From Porogramme epimiltina (taxonomy: Eukaryota > Basidiomycota > Agaricomycetes > Polyporales > Polyporaceae): DNA of 64,000 bases. This document shows, one piece after another, positions 1-11,603 of the stretch; the first letter of the stretch is position 1, and every line of letters begins with the position of its first letter. The translations under genes and the position numbers were made by a program. The notes under the pieces are model-generated. The model saw only the letters and a program-made list of their open reading frames with translations. It made no database searches and was not told the origin of the DNA. The stretch covers positions 53,969 to 117,968 of the forward strand of contig FTLJ01000473.1 of the NCBI GenBank assembly GCA_900155495.1. Reading direction: 5' to 3'.

Positions 1-2
1 CA

Positions 3-173
3 TCCCTATATACCCCGACGGCTTCCGGTGAATCCGACAACATCTTCATTACGCGTTCGTACGATGCTACTTCGCACTTCGAGACGGTCGTAGACGATGT
101 CCAGAACGTCTGGAAGAGGATGATCGGTAAGGACCTCGTTCTCAAGAAGCGCGAGGTCAACGTCGAGGCTTGA
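3..173 (+). CDS. GDI1: Rab GDP-dissociation inhibitor, C-terminal end (partial)
   Basis: The reading frame is open from the left edge to a TGA at 171-173 and encodes the last 56 residues of a Rab GDI. GDI extracts GDP-bound, prenylated Rab GTPases from membranes and recycles them through the cytosol. The tail carries the conserved block with DNIFITRSYDATSHFE, followed by a segment (DDVQNVWKRM) typical of the end of fungal Gdi1. The short charged tail EVNVEA closes the protein. Everything upstream, including the FAD-like fold and the Rab-binding platform, lies outside the window. The gene converges on RAV1, whose stop lies about 230 bases further on. The assignment rests on motif recall, not on an alignment. 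Confidence 0.85.
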   Translation, partial: SLYTPTASGESDNIFITRSYDATSHFETVVDDVQNVWKRMIGKDLVLKKREVNVEA

Positions 174-404
174 ACGCCCTCGTCCCGCTATCACACTTGA
201 TGACCTTGTCATGTCGTTACGTTTTACGTCGGAGAGGGTTTGCTGGCTAGGATTCATTTTCATGTATAAGAAGTAGGAAGATAATCGCATCCCTGTACTT
301 GTTGCACAGTCCATCTTTTGTCGCACACGACGAGCGGAATTTCAGGTAACACGCTCCAAGGCAAATCCAATAAAATAATCACATGTATTACATGCAATCG
401 AAAC
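174..404. other. Convergent 3' intergenic spacer (GDI1 / RAV1)
   Basis: This short spacer lies between two facing stop codons. It is AT-richer than the flanking coding DNA, and an AATAAAATAA-like stretch near 368-377 could serve as a poly(A) signal for GDI1. I see no gene in it. Confidence 0.6.
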
Positions 405-3400
405 CTAGAAAAAGGCACTCATGTCAAACTCTGGCACCTTGACGTCCTGCTTTGCCGACTTCATCAAACTGCCTATCCCCGCCTTCCGAGCCATCAGATC
501 GCCTTCCTCCTTAAACTCCTCCTTCACAGTTCTGACAGGAGAGGATCCTCGCGTGGGTGACCGCGACGGGGATGCCCGCCGGGTAGGTGGCGCAGTAGAG
601 ACGTCAATGTCAATGAGGATGGATGATTGACGGCGCAGCGCCGGCTCAAGAGCGAAGCGCGTCGATATTGGACTTGGGGGCCGCAGTATGGACCGGCTGT
701 CCCGAACGACCGTCGATGGGCGTTGGAACGACCACGTGCGGACGAGGTCGAGCGCGAGTGCGTGGCAGCCTGGGTGCGGTCAAGGTAAATTTTACCTCCC
801 ACAGTGATAGGAGGTGTGAGGCTGGGCGCACCCATTCGGCAGAACACGCGGGCGATCTGCAAGACAAAGTTGAATTCGGTACGGCCCGAAATCTCGCTCG
901 TGCCCTGTGCCGTCTGGAGCGTCTTCGATTTGAGTTGTGTGAAGAGAAGCGCGAGGCTAGGATCATCGTAATGCGGGTCCCCTATCTCGGGCACCCGCAC
1001 ATCGAGCACGGACGCGACGTCTTCTAGTGGCATCTGGAGGGGGCGTGTCCCAGGTCTGCATGAGTCGTCACAGTGTGGAGGGGACGAGACGCACCACCAA
1101 GATCCGGACGGCAAGGTCTCGCCTGTGAAGCATCCAGAACGCCCAGCTTGCAAGATATCGATTGCCGTCTTTGAATGCGAGGGGGACGACAGTGTTGTTG
1201 AGGATATCCATAAGGATGGGCCCCTCGTCGCCCTCCAGCACACGCGCGATGGCGACGGCGAGCTGCCAATCGCCTACGTTCTTTAGACACACGCTGACCG
1301 CGTCTTTCAGGCTGCCGCCAAGGAGGAAGAACGCGGCTGCGTATTCTGCACGTGGCGTTATCAATTGAGATATCTGCGGTACGCTAATCAGGCTCCACGC
1401 ACCAAATCGCCGTTTGCTGAGCAGCGCGAAGGCGTTCTTCTGCGCCGCAGTGCGCCAGCGCGCCTGTCCGAAGTCGTTATTCAAGAACTTAAGCATGACT
1501 TGCTGCTCTTTATGCCACGCTGCTTGTCGCCAGAGCCCGTGCACAAGCTTCACTTTGCCGAGCGCGAAGTAGAAGAGGCTACACGCGGTCGGGTCGCGGT
1601 TATCGCCTGCCATGTACTCGTTGCGCGCAACTACTTCCATGTGTGCTTTCTGAGGTACAATGAGTCTTCACGTCATTTACTACAAAAGCAGGGAAGTGGC
1701 TCACGAGGGTCTCTCCAGATCGCAGCCAGGTGAACACGCCTAGGGCACGTGCATCCTGCCAGCACATTTTTCCGCCACACGCCGAGACCGATGTAGAGAG
1801 GAGTAGATCCTGACTCTCGCTGTGGAACGCCCAGATCATGTCACGGTAACGTAGGCGATCTCGCCGTCGCAATCGGTTTGTCCCAAAAGCTCCGTTCACG
1901 CCTATCGTGCCGTTCAGCCCAGAGTGAGGGGTGTTTGGTTCGGAGGCGCGGCGATTGAGAATATAAAAGTTGCGCATGGATATTAGATAACGAAGGCCGT
2001 TAGGGTCAAGTGCGCGCCGCTGCTCCTGAATCTAGTTTACCGAATACGAGTTAGCCATTGCTCTCAAAGTCACGTAAAAGATATATACCTCAAGTGTCGT
2101 TTGAATGAGCCCCAAAAGGGATGCATGTTCTATAGGGGTAAAGTGTGGCAACGGTTTTTCCTCTAGACGGTCGAGGAGTTTCCGCACGGCAGGGGAAGCA
2201 AAAGGGTCCTCATCTAATCTGTAAATTGCGCTGTTAGGGGGGCTGACCATAACGAGGGAGCGTATGGCTCACTCCTCAGTGTTCTCTGGGATATCAAATA
2301 GTGCAGAATACTTTGGTCTATGAGGCGCATGCGTCTAGATGTTCGCCGCCTTAGTAGAGCTGAATACACAAGGACAAGATCACCGACCATTTTAACCTCG
2401 TGGTCTTTCTGGATGTACTTCTCTATGGGTAACCCCGGCCATTCATGCATGTTGCGGCCAGACTCGATGTTGCAAGCGAGGTTGACAATAACCTCCTTTA
2501 CGAGCTCGACTTTCTCTGCGGTGAACGATAAGTGATTGTATTGTAAGGACGTGGATTCAACGCACCCCATAACAAGCACTGCAATATCATCTGTGGGTGG
2601 TAGTCGTCTAGTGGACCATTCAGGCGTGCCACGTGCTCGAATAGGCTCTCCGACTCAGCAGCGCCTGTCGCTTGCTGGGGCTTTTGTCCGAACATGAACT
2701 GAAAATGTCCAGCACCGACCAATAGGGTACCTCGAGCCAGCCATATCGAGTCGCTGATCTGGTGCGGTATCATGCTGCGAGGGTTCAGTCAGAGCTACTC
2801 GGGCCAAAGAGAATCTATCATACCTTCCGATGTCCACTTTCCAACAGATCCCCCACCCTGGCGTTTCATCGAAATATGTGGCTCGCTGTTGACAGAGTAA
2901 TTCGATGCGATGGGCAAAGCCCACGGCTAGGATGGACTGATTGTCAGGGGTCGCCGTCCAGTCTAAGTCCCTGATAGTTTCTGATGCACTGCCCAGGATA
3001 CTGGTTAGACGATGGATCTTCTTCTATAAATGAAGGAAGCACACCTTAAAACTCGACGATATTCCAGCCCTAGTGAAAACTCGGACTCTTTGGAATCCCA
3101 AATGGTCAGTTCTTCTCCTTCAGCTAACGGAACCACTGCACGTGCATTAGTGATCGTTCTAGGTACTCTAAAGCTGCACATACCAAGCACAGACTTCTTG
3201 GCCGAACTACACCGCGCCATAGTGAAACCCTTCCTGCCGGTTCGCACCTTGCCGGTACACTTCCATGCAGCTCGCTGCTTGACTGTCCCATTGACAACCT
3301 TCACGTTCCCGTTCGTCGCTTGAGTTGGGCTCGTCAGGCCGCCTTCCGGCACCCAAAATGCAAGCTCTCCGTCTTCGGATACGCTCAACAATACGTCATG

Positions 3401-5541
3401 TTCCTCCAATGTGTCTCGTGTCCCCGACCCGAGTTGTCCAACCCATGCCATAGGATCCACCGGGAGGATGAGTTTGGAGGGAGACGGCAAAGGAAGCATG
3501 GTTTCAGACAGGAGCACTAACGAGGGAGTTGGTCCTGAGAGGCTGGCGGAAATAAAGAGAATCGTCTGAGTCGTTGTCACTGCCACCAGTGTGCGGATAC
3601 GGTGTGAATGTGGTGCGGAGAGAGCAAAAAGCAGGGTTAGTGGTGGTACAGTAAGGGAGGCTGGCGGAGAGGTGTGTAGCGTGAGGGCGTTCGTGGCAGA
3701 TGTGTATGTTGCAAAATTGTGCCCTACAAGCATTCCATTCTGTGTTAGCGGAATAAACACCAATGTAGCCTCAATAACATACCGGCATCGATGACGACGA
3801 AATGGTCCACGTGCCCCTCGTTCTCGGACGACCATTTGCCGGTTGTCTCCAAGTTTCCCGACTTCCCCCAGTCGAAAGTCCAGACTTCTCCACACCCATC
3901 TGCCCGTATCGCGCCGACGCCTTCGCCATTAGGAGTGCGGACGTAACGAACAATCTCCGATCGTGGGTCATCCACTATTGATACCGCGGGATGAGCGTGC
4001 TCCGCTCCAGACGCGATGTGTCGCAATCCTGTTTCGCGAGCACCGAAGAAGGACAGAAGGGAGAGTTCGTACGTAGCGAGAGGGGACGAGGTCACCAGCG
4101 TGAGTGACCCTCTGGTCGAATTAGGCACGACGTATAGGTGGCGAGGTGGGCTCGGCAACGTCCCTGGTGCGGTCTCGAGCAGAGTGAAATGCTTGAGAAG
4201 GGTCGGCGGCCGACGGTCGATGTTCTAAAGCGGCGTTAGTACGTACATCCTATACGCGCGGGGAACGGAATGCGCACCGCGACCGCCTGAACGACAAGCG
4301 AGCCGTCCGCGAGAACGCGCAGGAAAACGTCCCAGCCTTCCTCTGTGATCTCACGCACGCGTCGGCGCCGCGCGTCTTCTTCCGCCGGTGGAGATTCGGC
4401 GAGCACTGAATTCAGCGCAGTGCTCATGATCTCGCGGTCTAGCCAGAACACGGTCGAGCTCGTCTGTTGACAAGCGACGGCGAATGGTAGTGAGGAGAAC
4501 GCGTCCATAGCGGAGTGAAGTTGGAGGTATTGTGGTGAGTCTATGACTGGCATGAATATACGCAAGGTTGCATCGGACGTAATGGTATAGAGGATCGGGT
4601 CATCTCTACGGAATCTTCAGCGCCCTGGGATTGAGAAAGTGAACGCAGGACAGACCGACTAGATGTTGGCGAGTTGCGCCACGTTAGATCCACCACAGGT
4701 CGTGGATGAGGAATGGCTTGAGTCTGACGTCCGGTCGTGGTCAGATAGGTACGAACCGCATTGTCGTGCTGTGCGTGATACACCGTTTGCAAACATACAA
4801 GGACCATCCGGACTGACGTCACGTACCGAAGATGTGGTAGCAATATACATAAGAGATGGCGAGAATCGCACGCGAGATAGGGTAGGAACACTGTTTGATA
4901 GAGATGAATGTACATACACAAATCTAAGGAATGTATTGCATACGTGGATGTCCATTTCAAAGACCATGTGGGTAGATCGTTCTCTAGGATTAGAGTGTAC
5001 ACAGATAGAGTAGACTGCGTCCCAACCGCAAGCAAGCCTGGCGGAGGTGAGGGTGAGGAGAGACAACAGACGGGGGTGCATACCAGACATGCAGTTTAGT
5101 GCAGAGATTTGCTCGTCCTCGGGCAAAGTCAGAGATGAGTGAACGCGCCAGTAACCGTTTTGCTTTCCAGACAAGGACCATGCGACAACCCTATGGCCCA
5201 AGGCAGCCACGACCTAACGGAAATGAGAGAAGAGCGACAGCAAGTGCGGACTGCACGCACGAGCTTCATCCCATTCTCGACAGTCATGCAATTGACAGAC
5301 TGTGAAGCATTTCGCGTGGACGGAAAGACTTCCCAGAACGCGAGGGCGCGGACAAAGGCAAGCGAACGCGCATTGAAGACAACAACGGCGTCCGCGAAGG
5401 GATATAGCTGAATCAAGGTGTTAGTCACCTCGTGTACCACGCATGGAACGAAGGACGGACCAGAAGGGTTTCGTGAGGCAGGTGAAGGAAGCTGAGGCTA
5501 GAAGGGGGGCAGCCGGTGTAGGACTGGACGAGGTCAAGCAT
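405..5541 (-). CDS. RAV1: RAVE complex subunit Rav1 (DmX-like WD40 protein)
   Basis: Large multi-exon gene on the minus strand. Rav1 is the core of the RAVE complex, which reassembles the V-ATPase V1 sector onto Vo at endosomal and vacuolar membranes. Proposed start is the ATG at 5541. Exon 1 (5461-5541) joins exon 2 (5261-5407) across a 53-nt intron with a CTAAC branch point, and exon 3 is 5084-5213. The N-terminal half reads as WD40 propeller (for example VVAALGHRVVAWSLSG). The region 1068-1640 is a strong match to the Rav1 C-terminal domain, with CSLFYFALGK, WHKEQQVMLKFL, AAAFFLLGGSLKDAVSVCLK and YLASWAFWMLHRRDLAVRIL. The tail follows through at least two more introns to VPEFDMSAFF and a TAG at 405-407. 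I did not resolve the internal exons between about 4.9 and 1.1 kb. Confidence 0.85.
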
Positions 5542-6272
5542 TACTGCGATGGCGGGGTTAGAGTAGCGGAGCGGGGCCGTCTAGAAGAGGGTGGAGGAGC
5601 GAGGCGGGAGCTTATGGGGCATTCTAGTTGAGCCGAAGACAAGTGACCTGGTGAGAGCGGGGGCGGGCTGAGGCAAGTAACGCGGTCTTGCTCTCTTCCC
5701 GAACCGTCACCGGCTCTATAGGCGCCGAGCGGTATCATCGGCGGTCTTCCGCACCTCTCGCCCATTATTCGCAGCGTCCTGCTCTTTTCGGGCTGACTCC
5801 AACGTTTCCATCGAGATATACACACCCTTCTTTCTCATCTTTCCGTATGAGAAGGTTGGCCATGTGCCAAGATGCGGATATCCGCCCAGGGCTGGTTGTC
5901 CCCCAAGCGAGTCCCTGTCCTCACCATACTTAATTGTCTCGTTGATATCTGCTTGGGTGTGCGCCGGCCCTTCTAGAATTTTTGGCACAGAAATACAGAT
6001 ATTTGGGAGGTCCGATATAAAGTCCTACGAGGGAGTTGCACGGTGACTGAAGGGAGCTGTGGCGCCCATATTGATCTAGGGAGACACGTGGTTTACACGG
6101 GACGGACGTCATTCTCGGTCGACGCAGCTGCCCGCAGTGCTCTCCCTGAGCCATCCCATTCCGCTGCGTACCCCGCCTCTCCCTCCTCCCTACCGCATCC
6201 TCTCTTATATCCTATCTATTGCTCTGCACACTCTCCCTCCGTTTGCACACTCTCGTCGCGCTTCCACCAACA
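5542..6272. promoter_or_regulatory. Divergent intergenic region, RAV1 / FAS1 gene promoters
   Basis: About 730 bases lie between two divergent start codons, so they must carry both promoters and 5' leaders. The right-hand end is strongly CT-rich (6150-6270), as is usual before fungal start codons. No reading frame here looks coding. Confidence 0.6.
6205..6210 (+). promoter_or_regulatory. TATA-like element of the FAS1 gene
   Basis: A TTATAT core inside a CT-rich tract, 63-68 bases before the chosen ATG at 6273. The carrier gene at 9780 has the same motif at almost the same distance. This is a sequence match only. Confidence 0.4.
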
Positions 6273-9118
6273 ATGAGGCTGAGGCCGTGCATCCCGCTTG
6301 GCCTCCTTGCCTTTCTTCCAGCTGTTGCTCCCGCTCAGCTCCCTCTCCACGGGTCGCCTCCGACAACCCAAGCGTTCACACTCGTCGATGCTCTGTACTC
6401 CGATCAGGACTACCTATCCCTCATAAAGCTCCTGCAGCGCGCGAAGCTCATTCCGACCCTCAATAGACTTAATAGTAGCACCTTCTTCGCTCCGACAAAC
6501 GACGCCATCAAACGCCAGAGCTCATCCAACCCTCTTTGGAAGCATGCGTTGAGGGACGATGTCGAGGAGCTCCAGGATAATCTTCATCTTCAACTCCGGC
6601 AGCAACTCTTCTACCACCTTCTCAACTATACCCTCCCCGGTCTGCCTACCGAACAAACTCCCCAGGAACATAATACTTCCCTTTACCCGCGAGATTACAC
6701 CGAACCTCCATCACAGGAACCTCCTCCTTACCCACCTTGGATCCCTGCACAGAACGGTACGCTCGGTACGCAACCTCAACGACTTCGCCTTTCGGCCCGG
6801 GACGATGCCGTTTGGGTCGGAGTGGACGCCACTGGGAAAGGTGGTGCGAAGATCGTCAAGACGCACAATGAGACGGTGAATGGCAAGCTTTTCGGCCTGA
6901 ACAGGGTACTAGAGATGCCCCCAGACCTGGGTACGTTCTTACGCACGGCCCCGGTGAATCCCGCGTCTTGCTGAATCAGGATGCCTTCCCAGCTACCGTC
7001 ATCTCCCGCAGACCGGAGCTCTCGTACTTCCACAAGATTCTCACCCCTTCCCTCGCCAGATTCCTGAACAGCACCCCGACGCTTACCTTGTTTCTTCCCG
7101 TCGACGATGCTTGGCAGGCGTTGCCGCCTCTGGAACGACTCTACCTCGAGAGTGAATTCGCTGCGGACGACTTGACGCGGATCCTCAATATGCATGCGGT
7201 AGCTTTAGAGGAGAAGGAGGTCAAGTGGTCGGACGCTTTTGAGAGGCCGGTCAACCGTACGTCACCTTTTTCCCACTTCATTTCGTTGTTGACGATGATC
7301 CAGTGACCACTATCGACGGTCCTGAGCTTGAGATCGTCCCCTTGGACAACAAGATCTCTGTGTCCGGCTCCTCGCTGGTGGAGAAGGACATTTATGCATC
7401 AAATGGCGTTCTTCATACCGTCTCGTCCCTTTTGGTTCCTCCCGACGCACTCCAGCTCACGCCGGAAAAGTACCTTCTGGCTCTCAACTGCACGGAATTC
7501 GTCTCCCTGATCCATTCCGTCAACCTGACCTATCTCATCAATGACCCGTCTGCACAATACACGATCCTTGCTCCCCGAGATGACGTGATCAAGATGTTCG
7601 GGGACAACGACCTCCCTCACCGAGGCAGCGATGAACTGAAGCGGGTATTGCAATACCACTTCGTCCCGGGCCGATGGGTCCCGAAGAAGTTTGAGGACGG
7701 CATGCTGATTCCCACCGCACTGGAGGAGCCGGGGTTAGATGGAGGCAAGCAGGTCATGGCTGTGGAGGTTACGGATGATCCCAAGAAAGCACAAGCGAAG
7801 AGTATCCGGTTTGCTGGCGCAGGGGTCTTGGGCGAAGAAGGTACGCGTTATATATGGCTGCAGTTCTTGGTTCTAACGTGTAAGTCCAGTGGACACAAAC
7901 AACACGCTCATTTACTTCATCTCTCGTCCCCTCGCTCCACCGGTGGATGCCCTGGAGACTGCACTGCCGGAGCTCGATTTCTCCACATTCATCGCCGGAA
8001 TCTTCTCTACCAACCTTGCAGACACGCTGAGAACAACTCCACGAACGACGTTGTTGATACCACCAAACGGAGCGTTCAAGAGGCTCGGACTGCTTGTTAG
8101 CAATCATCTCGTCTCGTCGTCCGCGAAGGCCGACCTCGAACGCGTTATCCGGCATCACGCGCTCGTTGACATCCAGTACAAGGAGATGTTGGTCAACGGT
8201 TCGCAGCATACGTTCCAGACCCTGGAAGGGTCAGACGTCTCTGTGGGCAGGCGGGCGCCGGATCGCTCGGTCACCTTCGACTCAAGTGGCGGGTGGCCGG
8301 ACATGCATTCCGTGCTGACTCCCAGAGACATGCTTACGCAAACCGGCGTCATCCATGAGGTCTCAGACATCATGATTCCACGCTCGGTTCAGCTCACTGT
8401 CGGAAAGCTAGTCAGAGCGGCCAAGGGCACAACAATGACGACCATGATTGTGAAGGCCGGCTTCGATTGGATCCTCAACGGCACGGCACCTCCTGAAAAC
8501 TCCAAGTGGGCGGATGCTGCGCCGGAAGGTACCGGCTGGACGCTGCTCTGCCCCACAGACGATGCTTTCAAGGACGTCAACCTGACCGCGCTGTACGAGG
8601 ACGAGGAGCGGCTCCGCGACATTGTAGAGCAGCACATCATCCCCACCCCATCCAAACTCCCCTCACCTCCCACCTCCGGATGGATGATTGACACCATCGT
8701 CAACAACCGCCCGTTGCCTCTCGACGACTCCGCCACGTACTCGACACTGCGCAGCAAGGATGCCGCATATGGAGACATCGTCATCCGCATCCTTGAAGGA
8801 GGCAAGGACGGGCAAGACGGTACCGTCGTCGGCATCAAAGGCGCGCGGGGCAAGAATGGAGAGCAGGAGTGGGCCAAGATCGTCTCATGGGGCCGGTCCA
8901 CGACTGGGGGCGGGACCGGGGGTGTCGTGCAGATTGACCGTCTGCTGCTGCCGTATCAGCCGAGCTGGTACGTTACGTACGGCGCGCCCCTTGCTGTCGG
9001 AACAGGCGGTGTGGTGCTCATCGGGCTCTTCTTCCTGGGGGTGCGGTGGGTGTGGAGGAGGGACACGACCGAGGCGACGTACGAGCCGGTCGGCGGGTTC
9101 GACAACGAAGACGCGTAA
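6273..9118 (+). CDS. Multi-FAS1 (fasciclin) cell-surface protein, membrane-anchored
   Basis: Exons 6273-6930, 6993-7256, 7304-7840 and 7890-9118 join in frame to 895 residues. FAS1 modules mediate cell-surface and extracellular adhesion, and in fungi such proteins sit at the plasma membrane, vacuole or wall. The start at 6273 gives a signal peptide (MRLRPCIPLGLLAFLPAVAPAQ). The body shows a tandem of FAS1-type repeats, recognisable by hallmarks such as STFFAPTNDAI, LTLFLPVDDAW, YTILAPRDDVI, TTLLIPPNGAF and TLLCPTDDAF. Each is followed by a 'NGVLHTVSSLLVPP'-like second conserved box or a variant of it. Several NxT/S sites suit a secreted, glycosylated protein. Near residues 850-875 there is a hydrophobic helix (APLAVGTGGVVLIGLFFLGV), then Arg/Trp residues and a short acidic cytosolic tail. 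About five modules make it longer than many fungal FAS1 proteins. The CDS assignment is firm; the ligand is unknown. Confidence 0.9.
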
Positions 9119-9779
9119 TGTTGACGGTGTATTGGATATAAGTTTCTTCTTCTAGCACTCCGTTATAGAACAAGTTTAGGAAGTCGGTATGGGTATTCTA
9201 CGGAGACTAATGTGTAGGATGTATCTTCCCTCGTGTATTTGCTATATCGCTTCGCTTTATAGGGCTATTGACATCGCTGTCGTTTCCATGTTCCGGTGGC
9301 CTACTGCCCTTATACAATATACATATCTGCTTATACACGTATGTTTAGGGTAACCCACTTTCCGAGGACAGCTTGGGGTCATCGTGACAACAGGGCGCGG
9401 GGGTAGCCGAGAAGTCGGCCCACATGGTGGTCGAGACGGCCCTTTCCGCTCCGTTCCGTCCGCTTCTTCCCCACATTCATAAAGAGAGCGACGGGTTGGA
9501 TGCGGGGCTCTGCGGGGCAAACGTCGCGCGGAACAGCAACGGACGCGGAGCTCTCCACGAGAGCAGCCTAAGGCAAGCCGACTCCGTTCCTAACGTCTGC
9601 GATGGCGCCGCCAGATCGGATCGCTCCCGACATACGCAATCACGAGCTAGCGCCGCCCCACAGGCTGTCGTCTTGCCGGAGCAGGACGCTGAACGGCGCT
9701 CTTATATCTCTCGTGCGCCGCGCCAGGGCCCGCCTTTCCCCCCTCCCACTCTTTCTCCACCCAAACTAGCAAGGTAGCC
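9119..9779. other. Intergenic spacer with CRC1 promoter
   Basis: The first 200 bases are AT-rich 3' sequence of the FAS1 gene. The remainder is GC-rich promoter DNA ending in a CT-rich leader just before the carrier ATG. No gene is supported. Confidence 0.6.
9712..9717 (+). promoter_or_regulatory. TATA-like element of CRC1
   Basis: TTATAT in CTCTTATATCTC, 63-68 bases before the ATG at 9780 and followed by a CT-rich leader. It mirrors the element before the FAS1 gene. Confidence 0.4.
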
Positions 9780-11241
9780 ATGGTCAGTACCGAACACCTC
9801 TGGTCGCGTCGCACGCTCAGCAGACTGACGCGCGGCGTGCCAGAGCGACACCCCGGCCGCAGAAGAGGTCCACCGCTCGTCGACCACGGAGTCGATCAAG
9901 TCTTTCGTCGCGGGCGGAGTTGGAGGCATCTCCGCGGTGCTCGTAGGTACGTCAAGATATCTATTGCGCTGCGCGTGAGGTGCGCGAAGGACAGGACTGA
10001 CGCGTGCCGGTCGCGCGTGCAATCTGCAGGGCACCCCTTCGACCTCACGAAGACGCGGCTGCAAACCGCGGCTCCGGGCACATACACCGGCGCGATGGAC
10101 GTCGTGAGGAAGGCGTTGGCCCGCGATGGGATGACTGGGTGCGTTCCCTCTTCTTGCCTCTTGCTTCCGGTGAATTCATGGCGACATCTTCCCCATGTGC
10201 AGTCTCTACCGCGGTGTCGTCCCCCCATTACTCGGTGTCACCCCCATCTTTGCTGTCTCCTTCTGGGTATGAGTCTTCCAAGCAACTCGTCCTCAAACTC
10301 CTCACACTGATTTCCTTCAGGCATATGATATGTCCAAGATGCTCATCCTGAACATGACACCTAACCGCTCAAGCAAAGAGCTATCGACACCAGAGCTCGC
10401 CGCCGCTGGCTTCTTGTCTGCGGTTCCCACTACACTCGTCACTGCGCCGGTAGAGAGGGCGAAAGTTCTGCTGCAGGTGCGCCGTCCGCGCTCTCTACGT
10501 GTATCCGTCAAGGTGCCAACCTTTTGTTCCCCGTAGATCCAAGGTCAAGGACAGGGTGGCCCCCAATACAACGGTGTCTTCGATGTGGTGAAGCACTTGT
10601 ATCGTGAAGGTGGCCTCCGTAGTGTCTTCCGCGGTTCTACGGCAACAGTCATGAGGGATGGGCCGGGGAGTGCTGCGTAAGTGTTGTGCATTTTCTCTAC
10701 CGCTCTATCCCCCCGACTGACAGCCTACCTGTTAGCTACTTTGCTGCATACGAGGTGACGAAGAAGATGTTGACGCCGGAGGGCCAGTCCCCTTCTGAGC
10801 TCAATCTCGGTGCCATTATTGTCGCGGGCGGTACAGCAGGTATCGCTATGTGGTCCATTGCCATTCCTCCTGACGTGAGTCCTCTTGGGAACTTTGGCAA
10901 CTTCCAATAAATTCAATGCCCTCTTTACAGGTTATCAAGTCAAGAATACAGTCAGCACCCTCAGGCACATACTCCGGTTTCATGGACTGCGCACGCAAAA
11001 CCATTGCAGCAGATGGTGCTGCGGCGCTCTGGAAAGGCTTGGGGCCCGCCATGGCGCGAGTGAGTATAGTACACGGCATCTGTGATATATAATCGCTGAC
11101 AGTATGTGTGCAGGCATTCCCTGCAAACGCTGCAACCTTCGTGAGTTCTTATCCTCAAACTGATCTTCCCTCGATGACTGACCCGGCCGTGTTTAGCTTG
11201 GGGTAGAGGCTTCGAAGAAGCTGATGGATAGATTCATGTAA
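9780..11241 (+). CDS. CRC1: Mitochondrial carnitine/acylcarnitine carrier (SLC25 family)
   Basis: Ten exons join cleanly to 304 residues: 9780-9782, 9844-9946, 10030-10138, 10203-10266, 10321-10476, 10537-10676, 10736-10874, 10931-11059, 11114-11140 and 11197-11241. The first exon is only the ATG. The protein has the threefold mitochondrial-carrier repeat with signatures [11 protein letters not shown] (residues 37-47), [19 protein letters not shown] and [20 protein letters not shown]. The atypical first and second signatures and the overall sequence match the carnitine/acylcarnitine carrier (yeast Crc1, Aspergillus AcuH). That carrier exchanges acylcarnitine for free carnitine across the inner membrane, feeding acetyl units into mitochondria. 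About 300 residues and six helices is the family norm. An ornithine-type carrier is the main alternative, but the signatures favour carnitine. Confidence 0.92.
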
Positions 11242-11603
11242 TGGACATCCTCAATGTATTGTGTTGGTTTTATGTGGACATCTTTGATTTCCGCCCTCCG
11301 TTAGGCTGACCTACTGTCGGCGAATTTACTTCCGCGAAACGCCCATACGTTTGTTGAACGCGATCACGTGAACAGGTACAGAACCTTGAAGCTTGAAGTG
11401 TAGACGCGCAGTAACGGCATATAAAGTCAATGGGATGCCACCCAACTCCCACGGCGCATTCTTATCCCTTTCTCCTTCCCGTTCTCCGCCTCTCCCATCT
11501 TCCTGCGCCACTAATGTAAGTAACGACCTTCACGACCGCAACGACACGTCAAGAGCCATACGCTAACCAGCTTTTAATACTGTGAGCGCGACCGGCGGAT
11601 ACA
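11242..11603. other. Intergenic spacer
   Basis: 3' end of the carrier gene and presumed promoter of the next gene, with a CT-rich stretch around 11460-11510. No coding frame is supported. Confidence 0.5.

Noticed and set aside
5408..5428. 21-nt intron in RAV1
   Set aside because: It is too short to splice and leads to a stop. The 53-nt intron at 5408-5460 restores the conserved frame.
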